Part shown: in pieces, positions 7,378 to 14,654 of the stretch | Layout of the letters: every line of letters begins with the position of its first letter | How positions within the stretch are numbered: position 1 is the first letter of the stretch | DNA from: Clostridiales bacterium | GTDB taxonomy: Bacteria > Bacillota > Clostridia > Christensenellales > Aristaeellaceae | Reading direction: 5' to 3' | DNA: 25,149 nucleotides | Assembly: GCA_004557905.1 (NCBI GenBank) | Contig: SFFH01000048.1 | Coordinates: 1-25,149 of the forward strand | Made by a program: the position numbers and the translations under genes | The notes under the pieces: model-generated | Told to the model about the DNA's origin: nothing | Seen by the model: the letters and a program-made list of their open reading frames with translations, nothing else | The model's database searches: none

Positions 7378-8082
7378 TTATCCCAGATACGCCTTGCGGA
7401 CGTCGTCGTCGTTCATCAGCAGGTGCGCGTCGCCCGACTTGACGATGTTGCCCGTTTCCAGAACGTAGGCGCGATTGGCGATGGACAGGGCCATCTGCGC
7501 GTTCTGCTCAACCAGCAGGATTGTCGTTCCGGCGCGGTTCAGCTCGCCGATGATGTCAAAGATCTGCTCGACCAGCAGCGGCGCCAGACCCATGGACGGC
7601 TCGTCCAGCATCAGCAGGCGCGGCTTGCTCATCAGCGCGCGGCCCATGGCCAGCATCTGCTGCTCGCCGCCGGAGAGCGTGCCGGCGATCTGGCGGTGAC
7701 GCTCCTTCAGGCGCGGGAAGCGCTCGAATACGTCGTCCAGAGATGCGCTGATCTCGCCGGCGGGGCGGGTGTAGCCGCCCATCTCCAGGTTCTCACGCAC
7801 GGTCATTTGCTGGAAGACGCGGCGCCCCTCCGGGCACAGCGCCATGCCCTGCGGCACGATCTTGCTGGCCGGCATGCCCGCGACCTGCTGCCCCTCAAAG
7901 GTGATGGCGCCGGAGCGCGGCTTCATCAGGCCCGCGACGGTGTTCAGGGTGGTGGACTTGCCCGCGCCGTTGGCGCCGATCAGCGTGACGATCTCGCCCT
8001 CGTTGACCTCAAAGGAGACGCCCTTGATGGCATGGATGCTGCCGTAGTAGACGTGCAGATCCTCAACCTTCAGCATGCTCAT
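7378..8082 (-). CDS. livF: Branched-chain amino-acid ABC transporter ATPase LivF
   Basis: One of the two ATPases powering high-affinity import of leucine, isoleucine and valine or related amino acids. The 234-residue protein has Walker A GANGAGKST (36-44), Q-loop region around CPEGRRVF (83-90), ABC signature LSGGEQ (136-141), Walker B LLMLDEP (156-162), and VEQN in place of the H-loop, which is the normal LivF variant. Length is typical. The start ATG at 8082 has GGAGG 10 bases upstream; a second ATG two codons later is less well placed. It is the last gene of the livKHMGF operon, 3 bases after livG. Confidence 0.95.
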   Translation of the reverse strand: MSMLKVEDLHVYYGSIHAIKGVSFEVNEGEIVTLIGANGAGKSTTLNTVAGLMKPRSGAITFEGQQVAGMPASKIVPQGMALCPEGRRVFQQMTVRENLEMGGYTRPAGEISASLDDVFERFPRLKERHRQIAGTLSGGEQQMLAMGRALMSKPRLLMLDEPSMGLAPLLVEQIFDIIGELNRAGTTILLVEQNAQMALSIANRAYVLETGNIVKSGDAHLLMNDDDVRKAYLG

Positions 8083-8085
8083 CCC

Positions 8086-8940
8086 TTAGCCCTCCTTCCG
8101 CTTGCCCAGATACGCCTCGATGACGATCGGGTTGTTCTGAATCTCTTCCGGCGTGCCCTTGGCGATCACGCGGCCATAGTTGAGCACGCAGATGCCCTCA
8201 CAGATGCCCATGACCAGATTCATGTCGTGCTCAATGAGCATGACGGCGATCTTGAACTTGTCGCGGATCTTCGCGATGTTCTCCATCAGCTCCTCGGTCT
8301 CGTGCGGGTTCATGCCGGCGGCCGGCTCGTCCAGCAGCAGCAGGCTCGGGTTCGTCGCCAGCGCGCGCACGATCTCCAGGCGGCGCTGCGCGCCGTAGGG
8401 GAGGGAGCCCGCCTGATGATCTGCCAGATCCTGCATGTCAAAGATGGAGAGCAGGTCCAGCGCGCGCTCGTGCTGCTCGTGCTCGCCCTTCCAGAATGCG
8501 GGGAGACGGAAGATGCCGGAGGCCGTGGAATACGTAATCTGGTTGTGCAGGCCGATGCGCACGTTGTCCTCCACGGACATGTTGCCGAACAGGCGGATGT
8601 TCTGGAAGGTGCGGGCGATGCCCAGCTTATTGGCCTGCACGGTGTTCATGCCGGCGGTGTCGCGGCCGTTGATGAGGATCGTGCCCATGGTCGGCTGGTA
8701 CACCTTGGTCAGCAGGTTGAAGACGGTGGTCTTGCCCGCGCCGTTGGGGCCGATCAGGCCGGCGATCTCGGTCTTGCCGATGACGAGGTTGAAATCCTCG
8801 ACGGCGTGCAGGCCGCCGAAGTCGATGCCCAGGTTGCGGGTTTCCAGCACCGGGCGGGAGAGCACGTCGCGCTCCGGGAGAATGCCGTGGCTCGGCGCGG
8901 GAACCATCTTGACCGGCTCCCTCTTGTACTTCTGCGTCAT
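8086..8940 (-). CDS. livG: Branched-chain amino-acid ABC transporter ATPase LivG
   Basis: Second ATPase of the Liv importer. 284 residues with Walker A GPNGAGKTT (64-72), the LivG-type signature LPYGAQRR (180-187), Walker B LLLLDEP (200-206) and H-loop H238 in IEHDM. The C-terminal YLG(K) ending is typical. The N-terminus has about 30 extra residues before the usual first strand, rich in Pro and Lys; no internal start with a better ribosome site was found, so the long form is kept. Its start codon overlaps the livM stop in an ATGA arrangement, showing tight coupling. Confidence 0.95.
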   Translation of the reverse strand: MTQKYKREPVKMVPAPSHGILPERDVLSRPVLETRNLGIDFGGLHAVEDFNLVIGKTEIAGLIGPNGAGKTTVFNLLTKVYQPTMGTILINGRDTAGMNTVQANKLGIARTFQNIRLFGNMSVEDNVRIGLHNQITYSTASGIFRLPAFWKGEHEQHERALDLLSIFDMQDLADHQAGSLPYGAQRRLEIVRALATNPSLLLLDEPAAGMNPHETEELMENIAKIRDKFKIAVMLIEHDMNLVMGICEGICVLNYGRVIAKGTPEEIQNNPIVIEAYLGKRKEG

Positions 8941-10007
8941 GCCTTGTCACCCTCCTTCACGGATTTCTTGAAGATCTTGCCCTTGAGGCTGTCCAGCGTG
9001 GACTTGAGCATCGGGTTGTTGGTGACCAGCATGACCACGATGAGCACGATGGCGTAGATGAGCATGCGGTAGTTGCCGAACTCGCGCAGCATTTCCGGCA
9101 GAATGGTGAGCACCGTCGCGGCGATGATGGAGCCGCGGATGTTGCCGATGCCGCCGAGCACGACGAAGACCAGCACGAGGATGGATGTGTCGAACTTGAA
9201 CTTCGCCGCTTGGACGGTGGAGTAGTTCAGACCGTAGAGCGCGCCCGCCATGCCCGCCAGCGCGGCGGAGATGACGAAGGCCAGCATGCGGTACTTGGTG
9301 ACGTTGATGCCCACGGACTCGGCCGCGATGCGGTTGTCGCGGATGGCCATGATCGCGCGGCCGGAGCGGCTGTTGATCAGGTTGAGCACGACGACGAGGG
9401 TGAAGAGCACGAGGATGAAGCCGGCCTCAAAGGAGGCGAGCTTCTTGACGCCGATGGCGCCCATCGGGCCGTTGACGACGATGTCGCCCGGCAGGTTCGG
9501 GTCCAGGAAGCTGAAGTTAAGGCTCGCGCCCTCGAAGGAGAAGTACACGCAGTTGAGCAGGTTGCGGATGATCTCGCCGAAGGCCAGGGTGACGATGGCG
9601 AGGTAGTCGCCGCGCAGGCGCAGAACCGGGATGCCGATGAGCACGCCGGCAATCGCCGCCACGACGCCGCCGGTGGCCAGCGCGGCCAGCAGACGGACGA
9701 GCTCGAGATTGCTCTCCGGGAAGGCGCTCAGCAGCCACTGGCTGACCAGAATGCCGGAGAACGCACCCACGCTCATGAAGCCCGCGTGACCGAGGCTCAG
9801 CTCGCCGGAGATGCCGACGGTGAGGTTCAGGGACACAGCCATGACGATGTACACACAGATGGGGACGAGCTGGCCCTTGAGGGAGCGGCTCATCTTGAAG
9901 CCCGGGATCGCACCGGACAAAGCCAGCTCACAGAGCAGGAATGCGATGATCACCATGGCGTAGGTGATGAAATTGGCGGAAAAACTCTTGGATTTGCGCG
10001 TTTTCAT
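8937..10007 (-). CDS. livM: Branched-chain amino-acid ABC transporter permease LivM
   Basis: Membrane subunit of the Liv importer. From ATG 10007 the protein has 356 residues: a basic N-terminus (MKTRKSKSFS), 8-10 membrane segments, and the conserved SLGHAGFMSVGAF block (71-83). The frame stays open further upstream to 10079, but that part overlaps livH; ATG 10007 is chosen because GAGGTG lies 6 bases before it and the family start matches. The gap to livH is 10 bases, and the end overlaps livG by 4. Confidence 0.93.
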   Translation of the reverse strand: MKTRKSKSFSANFITYAMVIIAFLLCELALSGAIPGFKMSRSLKGQLVPICVYIVMAVSLNLTVGISGELSLGHAGFMSVGAFSGILVSQWLLSAFPESNLELVRLLAALATGGVVAAIAGVLIGIPVLRLRGDYLAIVTLAFGEIIRNLLNCVYFSFEGASLNFSFLDPNLPGDIVVNGPMGAIGVKKLASFEAGFILVLFTLVVVLNLINSRSGRAIMAIRDNRIAAESVGINVTKYRMLAFVISAALAGMAGALYGLNYSTVQAAKFKFDTSILVLVFVVLGGIGNIRGSIIAATVLTILPEMLREFGNYRMLIYAIVLIVVMLVTNNPMLKSTLDSLKGKIFKKSVKEGDKA

Positions 10008-10017
10008 GTCGTTCACC

Positions 10018-10902
10018 TCACACCTTCTCGTGAATCTTCTTGCCCAGCAGGCCCGTGGGCTTGACAAGAAGCACGACAATCAGCACGGCGAACACGAGCG
10101 CGTCGCCCAGCTCGGTAGAAACGTAGGCCTTGCCCAGGATCTCGATCACGCCCAGCAGGATGCCGCCGACGAGCGCGCCCGGAATGGAGCCGATGCCGCC
10201 GAAGACCGCCGCGGTGAAGGCCTTGATGCCCGGCATGGCGCCGGTGGTCGGCATGAGCACCGGGTAGGCGGAGCACAGCAGCACGCCCGCGATGGCCGCC
10301 AGACCGGAGCCGATGGCGAAGGTCATGGAGATGGTGGCGTTGACGTTGATGCCCATCAGCTCGGCGGCGCCGCGGTCCTCGGACACGGCGCGCATGGCCT
10401 TGCCCATCTTGGTCTTGCTGGTGAACTGGGTGAGGGCGATCATGATGATGATGTTGGCCAGAACGGTCACGATGGTTTCGCTGGTGATGCGCAGCTGGCC
10501 GCCGAACAGGACGAGCGTGCCCATATTGATGACGCTCTTGAAGCTCTTGGGGTTGGCGCCCCAGATGAGCAGCGCGATATTCTGAAGCAGCCAGCTCATG
10601 CCGATGGCGGTGATGAGCACGGCCAGGCTGGTGGCGCTGCGCAGGGGCTTGTAGGCCAGGCGCTCGATGGTGATGCCCAGCACCGTGCACACCGCAACGG
10701 AGAGCAGCACGCCCACAAGCGCCGGCACGCCCAGATACTGCGTGGCGCTGAAGCAGACGAAGGCGCCGATCATGATGACGTCTCCGTGGGCGAAGTTGAG
10801 CATCTTGGCGATGCCGTACACCATGGAATAGCCCAGGGCGATGATGGCGTAAACGGAGCCGAGGCTGATGCCGTTGACCAGATATGAGAGGAACTGAATC
10901 AT
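10018..10902 (-). CDS. livH: Branched-chain amino-acid ABC transporter permease LivH
   Basis: Partner permease of LivM. 294 residues, about eight membrane segments, with the LivH hallmarks LGSVYAIIALGYSMVYGI (15-32), LNFAHGD (35-41) and FGGIGSIPGALVGGILLG near residues 234-251. Length is normal. A GGGAGA ribosome site precedes the start. It is separated from livK by 112 bases that carry a strong hairpin, so livHMGF is probably expressed at a lower level than livK. Confidence 0.95.
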   Translation of the reverse strand: MIQFLSYLVNGISLGSVYAIIALGYSMVYGIAKMLNFAHGDVIMIGAFVCFSATQYLGVPALVGVLLSVAVCTVLGITIERLAYKPLRSATSLAVLITAIGMSWLLQNIALLIWGANPKSFKSVINMGTLVLFGGQLRITSETIVTVLANIIIMIALTQFTSKTKMGKAMRAVSEDRGAAELMGINVNATISMTFAIGSGLAAIAGVLLCSAYPVLMPTTGAMPGIKAFTAAVFGGIGSIPGALVGGILLGVIEILGKAYVSTELGDALVFAVLIVVLLVKPTGLLGKKIHEKV

Positions 10903-10956
10903 GTTCCGTAACGTCTCCCTTCCGTAATTCTGTCGTTATCGGGGGAATAATACGCG

Positions 10957-10994
10957 AAAGGCTCCCCGACCCTTCAGCCGGGCCGGGGAGCTTT
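10957..10994 (-). promoter_or_regulatory. livK-livH intergenic hairpin (partial terminator or RNA stabiliser)
   Basis: Arms GCTCCCCG (10961-10968) and CGGGGAGC (10984-10991), extended by AAAG/CTTT, with further pairing inside. On the minus strand only a short T run (CTTT) follows, so it looks like a leaky terminator or 3'-end protector rather than a full stop signal. Such hairpins between a binding-protein gene and its permease genes commonly set their expression ratio. Confidence 0.6.
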
Positions 10995-11014
10995 GAAATT
11001 CCCAAGTTGAGCGA

Positions 11015-12139
11015 TTACTTCGCGCCGACGTACACGCCATCCTTGATGACCACGGCGGTCGGGGTCTTGTCAACCTCGCCGTCCGCGCCCCAGTGCATGG
11101 TGCCGGTCAGGCCCTCGATGGTGATCTGCTGCATGGCGGCGATCATCGGATCGCAGGCGTCTTCCGGAGCGGTATCGGCCGTCACGCCCGCCAGCTCGAC
11201 AGCGGCCTTGAGGGCGTACATGCCGTCATACGCATCGGCGGCGAACTGATTCGGGATCTCGCCGTGCTTGGCCTGGTAGGTGGCGACGAAATTCTTGGTG
11301 AGCTCATCGTCAGCATCGGCAGAGAACGGAGTCAGGAGCATGACGCCCTCGGCCAGGGAAGCGTCGAAGCCCTCCAGCGTCAGGATGCCGTCCATACCGT
11401 CCACGCCGAAGAAGACCGGGGCGTAGCCCACGGAGGCGCACTGCGCGAGGATCAGGGAAGCCGGGGTGTAGTAGATCGGCAGGAAGACCAGCTCGGCGCC
11501 CGCCTCCTGCATCTTGGCGATCTGCACGGAGAAGTCGGCGTTGGTATCGTCGGAGAAGGCAGCCTCGGCGACGATCTCAAGGCCCAGCTCAGCCGCCTTG
11601 GCCTTGAAGGAGTTGTAGATGCCGATGGAGTAGTCCAGCGCGTTGTTGTAGATGACGCCGACCTTGGTGGCCAGCTTGTTGTCCACGATGTACTGCGCGG
11701 AGGCCAGGCCCTGCGCGGAATCCTTGAAGCAGACGCGGTAGATGTTGTCCTTGCCCACGGTGATCGCGTCGGCGGAGCCGGACGGGGTCAGCATGAACAC
11801 GCGCTCCTCGTTGGCCACGGTGCTGACGGCCATGCAGGAGCCGGAGGTGACGGTGGAGAGCATGATGTTGACGCCCTTGTCGAGCAGGTCGTTGTAGGCG
11901 TTGACGCCGAGCTCGCCGTCGCCCTGATCATCGCCGGCCAGAATCTCGAACTGGATATCGCCGCCCTGCGCGTTGATCTCCTCAGCAGCGATCTGCGCGC
12001 CATACTGAACGGCCAGGCCGTACACGGCGTACGGACCGGTCATCGGGCCGATGACGCCAACCTTGATCGCGTCGGCCATCGCCAGAGAAGCGGTCGCCAT
12101 GAGGACGAGCGCCAGAGCGATTGCGAGAATCTTCTTCAT
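11015..12139 (-). CDS. livK: Branched-chain amino-acid-binding protein LivK
   Basis: Extracytoplasmic substrate-binding protein of the Liv importer (type I periplasmic-binding fold). From ATG 12139 it has 374 residues: a Sec signal peptide (MKKILAIALALVLMATASLA at 1-20, likely cleaved after AMA22), then DAIKVGVIGPMTGPYAVYG, typical of the family. The upstream in-frame extension to 12286 is rejected because it runs through the promoter; GGGGGAA precedes ATG 12139. There is no lipobox cysteine, which is unusual for a binding protein in a single-membrane Gram-positive cell. It is the first gene of the livKHMGF operon. Branched-chain amino acids are the family's usual cargo, but LivK homologs also bind other amides and amino acids. 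Confidence 0.93.
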   Translation of the reverse strand: MKKILAIALALVLMATASLAMADAIKVGVIGPMTGPYAVYGLAVQYGAQIAAEEINAQGGDIQFEILAGDDQGDGELGVNAYNDLLDKGVNIMLSTVTSGSCMAVSTVANEERVFMLTPSGSADAITVGKDNIYRVCFKDSAQGLASAQYIVDNKLATKVGVIYNNALDYSIGIYNSFKAKAAELGLEIVAEAAFSDDTNADFSVQIAKMQEAGAELVFLPIYYTPASLILAQCASVGYAPVFFGVDGMDGILTLEGFDASLAEGVMLLTPFSADADDELTKNFVATYQAKHGEIPNQFAADAYDGMYALKAAVELAGVTADTAPEDACDPMIAAMQQITIEGLTGTMHWGADGEVDKTPTAVVIKDGVYVGAK

Positions 12140-12223
12140 AAACAATTCCCCCTGTATTCGGGCGTGTGCCCGGAATGATATCGTGCAGCGCCCCCAGCGG
12201 GGCCTCTGCAACTGATGTCGCCT

Positions 12224-12252
12224 ATTATACCTCAATTTTTGTGGCAAGACAA
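12224..12252 (-). promoter_or_regulatory. Promoter of the livKHMGF operon
   Basis: Read on the minus strand: TTGTCT (12252-12247), 17-bp spacer, TATAAT (12229-12224). The leader of about 75 bases holds a GCCCC/GGGGC hairpin and a GGGC/GCCC hairpin before the ribosome site. Confidence 0.7.
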
Positions 12253-12358
12253 GCCATTTATATGCAGTTTCCTTCATGATTCTCATGAATCCTTTTCATT
12301 TTATGCATCCATGAATCAACGAAATTGCAATACTTGGCCGATTTGTGCGCTTTCACCC

Positions 12359-12387
12359 TGTACAGACGCCGGATTTGAATTTATAAT
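12359..12387 (+). promoter_or_regulatory. Promoter of the EamA-family gene
   Basis: TGTACA at 12359-12364, 17-bp spacer, TATAAT at 12382-12387; ribosome site AAAGG at 12409-12413 before ATG 12424. It is divergent from the livK promoter with about 105 AT-rich bases between them that hold no gene. Confidence 0.6.
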
Positions 12388-12423
12388 GAAGAAAACCAAA
12401 CGGCTTTGAAAGGTTGTATATGC

Positions 12424-13290
12424 ATGAACAGGAAGCATATGATTCCGCTGCTGGGCACGTTTTTGTGCTGGGGCAGCCTGTATGTGGTTTCCAAGCTCGC
12501 GCTTGAGACGATTCCGCCGGTGACGGTGCTGGCGCTTCGGTATCTGGTCGCGATTCCCGCGCTGTTTCTGCTGCTGAAGGTGCGCGGCGCGCTCAGGCCC
12601 GTCAGGCGGGAGCACGCCGGCACGCTGCTGGCCATTGGCATGCTGGGGTATTTCCTCTCCTTCTGCCTGCAGATGCTGGGCATCAACCGCCTGACCGGCT
12701 CGGTTTCCTCGCTGCTGGGCGCGATGAATCCCATCTTCATCCCGATTCTCGCGGCTGTCTTCCTGGGGGAGCGGCTGACGAAGGAGAAAATCGGCTGCGT
12801 GATGATCTCCATGGTCGGCGTGGTGCTGATCGTGGGCGTGAACGGCACGGTGGATGTGATGGGCGCGGCGCTGATGCTGCTGAGCGTGTTCCTGTGGTCG
12901 AGCACCTCGATCATCATCCGCCGCCTCGCAGGGGCGTACGACCCGATGCAGATCGCCATGATGGCGATGCTCGTCGCGCTGCCGTTCACCGGCGCCTGGG
13001 CGGCGGTTGAACTGCGCAGCAGCGCCTGCACGCTGTCGCTTTCCGCCGTGCTGGCTGTGCTGTACATGGGCCTGGTGGGCACCGCGGCGGCGCACTCGCT
13101 GTGGAATTACAGCCTGAGCAAGATGGACGCGAGCTTCTGCTCGATGTTCTATCCGCTGCAGCCGCTGGTCGCAAGCATCCTGGGCGTGCTCATCCTGCAC
13201 GAGGAGATCACCTCGAACTTCCTCATCGGCGGCGCGGTCATCTGCTGCGGCATCGTCGCGGCGGTGCGCAGCGGAAGGAAAGACGCATAA
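12424..13290 (+). CDS. EamA/DMT-family permease
   Basis: Drug/metabolite transporter superfamily protein with two EamA repeats, together about ten membrane helices (288 residues). Members export amino acids, nucleosides, riboflavin or drugs; the substrate cannot be told. Family features are the LLGTFLCWGSLYVVSK start, the first repeat ending MISMVGVVLIVGV (about 135-147), and the second ending in FLIGGAVICCGIVAAV (about 265-280). A TTG 18 bases upstream is in frame but ATG 12424 is favoured by its spacing to AAAGG. It stands alone between its own promoter and a terminator. Its position next to the Liv importer could hint at amino-acid traffic, but that is only inference. Confidence 0.87.
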   Translation: MNRKHMIPLLGTFLCWGSLYVVSKLALETIPPVTVLALRYLVAIPALFLLLKVRGALRPVRREHAGTLLAIGMLGYFLSFCLQMLGINRLTGSVSSLLGAMNPIFIPILAAVFLGERLTKEKIGCVMISMVGVVLIVGVNGTVDVMGAALMLLSVFLWSSTSIIIRRLAGAYDPMQIAMMAMLVALPFTGAWAAVELRSSACTLSLSAVLAVLYMGLVGTAAAHSLWNYSLSKMDASFCSMFYPLQPLVASILGVLILHEEITSNFLIGGAVICCGIVAAVRSGRKDA

Positions 13291-13293
13291 CGC

Positions 13294-13327
13294 AAAACAG
13301 GGCCAGGCGAAAGCCTGACCCTGTTTT
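13294..13327. terminator. Bidirectional terminator with GAAA loop
   Basis: 15-bp arms (13294-13308 and 13313-13327) with one mismatch, capped by a GAAA tetraloop; the arms end in AAAA and TTTT, so it works on both strands for the converging EamA and phosphoesterase genes. Confidence 0.8.
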
Positions 13328-13355
13328 GGTGCGTGATGGGGAGCAGCACAGCCAG

Positions 13356-14468
13356 CTAGATCGACGACGGCGTCAGCGAGATGAGCGTGACCGTCGGCGG
13401 GTTGAACAGCCGGAAGAAGAAGAACGGGTAGTCGTCGTTCTCCGTGCCCAGGCCGGGGCTGACATAGAGCCGGGTCTTGCCCTCGCGGGTCAGCCCGTAA
13501 TGGGTGCCCCTGCCGGGAAACAGGCCGTAGCGCGGGAGGCTGGGCGATGGAATGAAGACGGGACCGGCGAGCGGCAGACGGATGAGGCCGCCGAGCGCAT
13601 GGCCGCAGAGCACCAGATCGACGTCCCGGTAGACCTCCGAGGCGAGCTCGCCTGCGGCGGGCGGCGTGTGCGTGAGGGTGATGACCGCGTCCTGCGCGGC
13701 GATCGCCTTGCGCGCGGCCTGCGTTTCCTCAAGCCACTTGAGATTGTGACTGGCCAGCTCGATCTCGTTCTCGTCCCCGGAGTCAAGCGCCTTGAGGTAC
13801 TGCAGCTCAAACTGGCCCTGCATGGTGTCCACGTCCAGGCTCAGGTGATTGCCGGCCATCAGCCAGAGCGTCTGCCCGTCGCGTGTGACGGCCTGCGGAG
13901 AGGCGAGCAGCTGCGCGCCCCGCTGCTGCGCGCCGAGCACCCACGGGGCGAACGGACTGCCGCCGGTGAAATACGCCGTGGAGGTGACGGGCGGATCGTC
14001 GTCGCCGGCAATGAAGTAGATGGGCGCGTCGGGATTGCATGCGCGCAGCTGCTCGATGAGCGCATAGAGCGGCTGCGCGTTTTCATGCGTGGAGAGCATG
14101 TCGCCGGTCAGCACAACCGCGTCAAACCGGCTGTCGCCCAGCGCGAAGGCGAGCAGATTCTGGTCGCTGCCGAAGGACGCGCCCTTGAGATCGGAGATCT
14201 GCAGCAGGGTATAGCCGTCGAATTCCTCGGGGAGGCCGGTGACCGGCACCGTGACGCGCGCGACGTGCACAAACTGATTGACGGAAAAATTGACGGCGAG
14301 GAGCGCCAGCGCGAGAAGAAAAAAAGAAAAGGCCATCCGCAGCGCGAGCGGCTTTTTCTTTCGTACATCGAAGAAGTCGTTACCGGGCGTGGAGGCAGTG
14401 AAATGCGCGGCATGACGCGCGCTGAAGGAGTCATAGCCCGTGCGGCTCTGACTGGGGCGTCGGTTCAT
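13356..14468 (-). CDS. Membrane-anchored metallophosphoesterase-like protein with degraded active site
   Basis: 370 residues: a cytoplasmic N-terminus, one membrane segment (about 44-62), then a calcineurin-like phosphoesterase domain of the YkuE type. Domain blocks appear in order: LLQISDLKG (88-96), DAVVLTGD (116-123), YFIAGDDD (151-158), ITLTHTPP (263-270) and LCGHALGG (287-294), followed by the family-like YVSPGLG near 334-340. Compared with the standard set DxH...GD...GNH(D/E)...H...GHxH, D93, D123, H267 and H290 are kept. K95 replaces His, D156-D157 replace Asn-His, and L292 replaces the last His. Metal-dependent catalysis is therefore doubtful, or the metal site has changed. The start has GGGAGG 12-17 bases before ATG. 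It is divergent from radA and converges on the EamA gene. Confidence 0.78.
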   Translation of the reverse strand: MNRRPSQSRTGYDSFSARHAAHFTASTPGNDFFDVRKKKPLALRMAFSFFLLALALLAVNFSVNQFVHVARVTVPVTGLPEEFDGYTLLQISDLKGASFGSDQNLLAFALGDSRFDAVVLTGDMLSTHENAQPLYALIEQLRACNPDAPIYFIAGDDDPPVTSTAYFTGGSPFAPWVLGAQQRGAQLLASPQAVTRDGQTLWLMAGNHLSLDVDTMQGQFELQYLKALDSGDENEIELASHNLKWLEETQAARKAIAAQDAVITLTHTPPAAGELASEVYRDVDLVLCGHALGGLIRLPLAGPVFIPSPSLPRYGLFPGRGTHYGLTREGKTRLYVSPGLGTENDDYPFFFFRLFNPPTVTLISLTPSSI

Positions 14469-14505
14469 CGGAAGGCCTCCCTGACGAAATGAAGTTGTAC
14501 CTCAG

Positions 14506-14535
14506 ATTATAGCGTAAGGCGGCGCGGCAGATCAA
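14506..14535 (-). promoter_or_regulatory. Promoter of the phosphoesterase-like gene
   Basis: Minus strand TTGATC (14535-14530), 18-bp spacer, TATAAT (14511-14506), about 38 bases before the start codon. Confidence 0.55.
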
Positions 14536-14584
14536 CTAAAAAAACGACGAATTTGGAGGGGTGAGCGAAATAAAGTTCAGCGGT

Positions 14585-14612
14585 TTGCACATCCGGTGAA
14601 ATGTGATACAAT
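14585..14612 (+). promoter_or_regulatory. Promoter of radA
   Basis: TTGCAC (14585-14590), 16-bp spacer, TACAAT (14607-14612). A small GACGC/GCGTC hairpin (14627-14640) lies directly before the GGGAGAG ribosome site. Confidence 0.6.
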
Positions 14613-14654
14613 ACGGAGGAGAAAGCGACGCAAAAGCGTCTTGGGAGAGAGCAT

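Noticed and set aside
7306..9057. 583-codon plus-strand open frame opposite livF/livG, and similar long frames at 9210-10064, 9964-10887 and 11093-12178
   Set aside because: All lie opposite the liv operon genes, whose motifs are unambiguous; no ribosome sites or domains.
12140..12286. N-terminal extension of LivK
   Set aside because: It would cover the promoter and leader; the signal peptide begins at ATG 12139 with a strong ribosome site.
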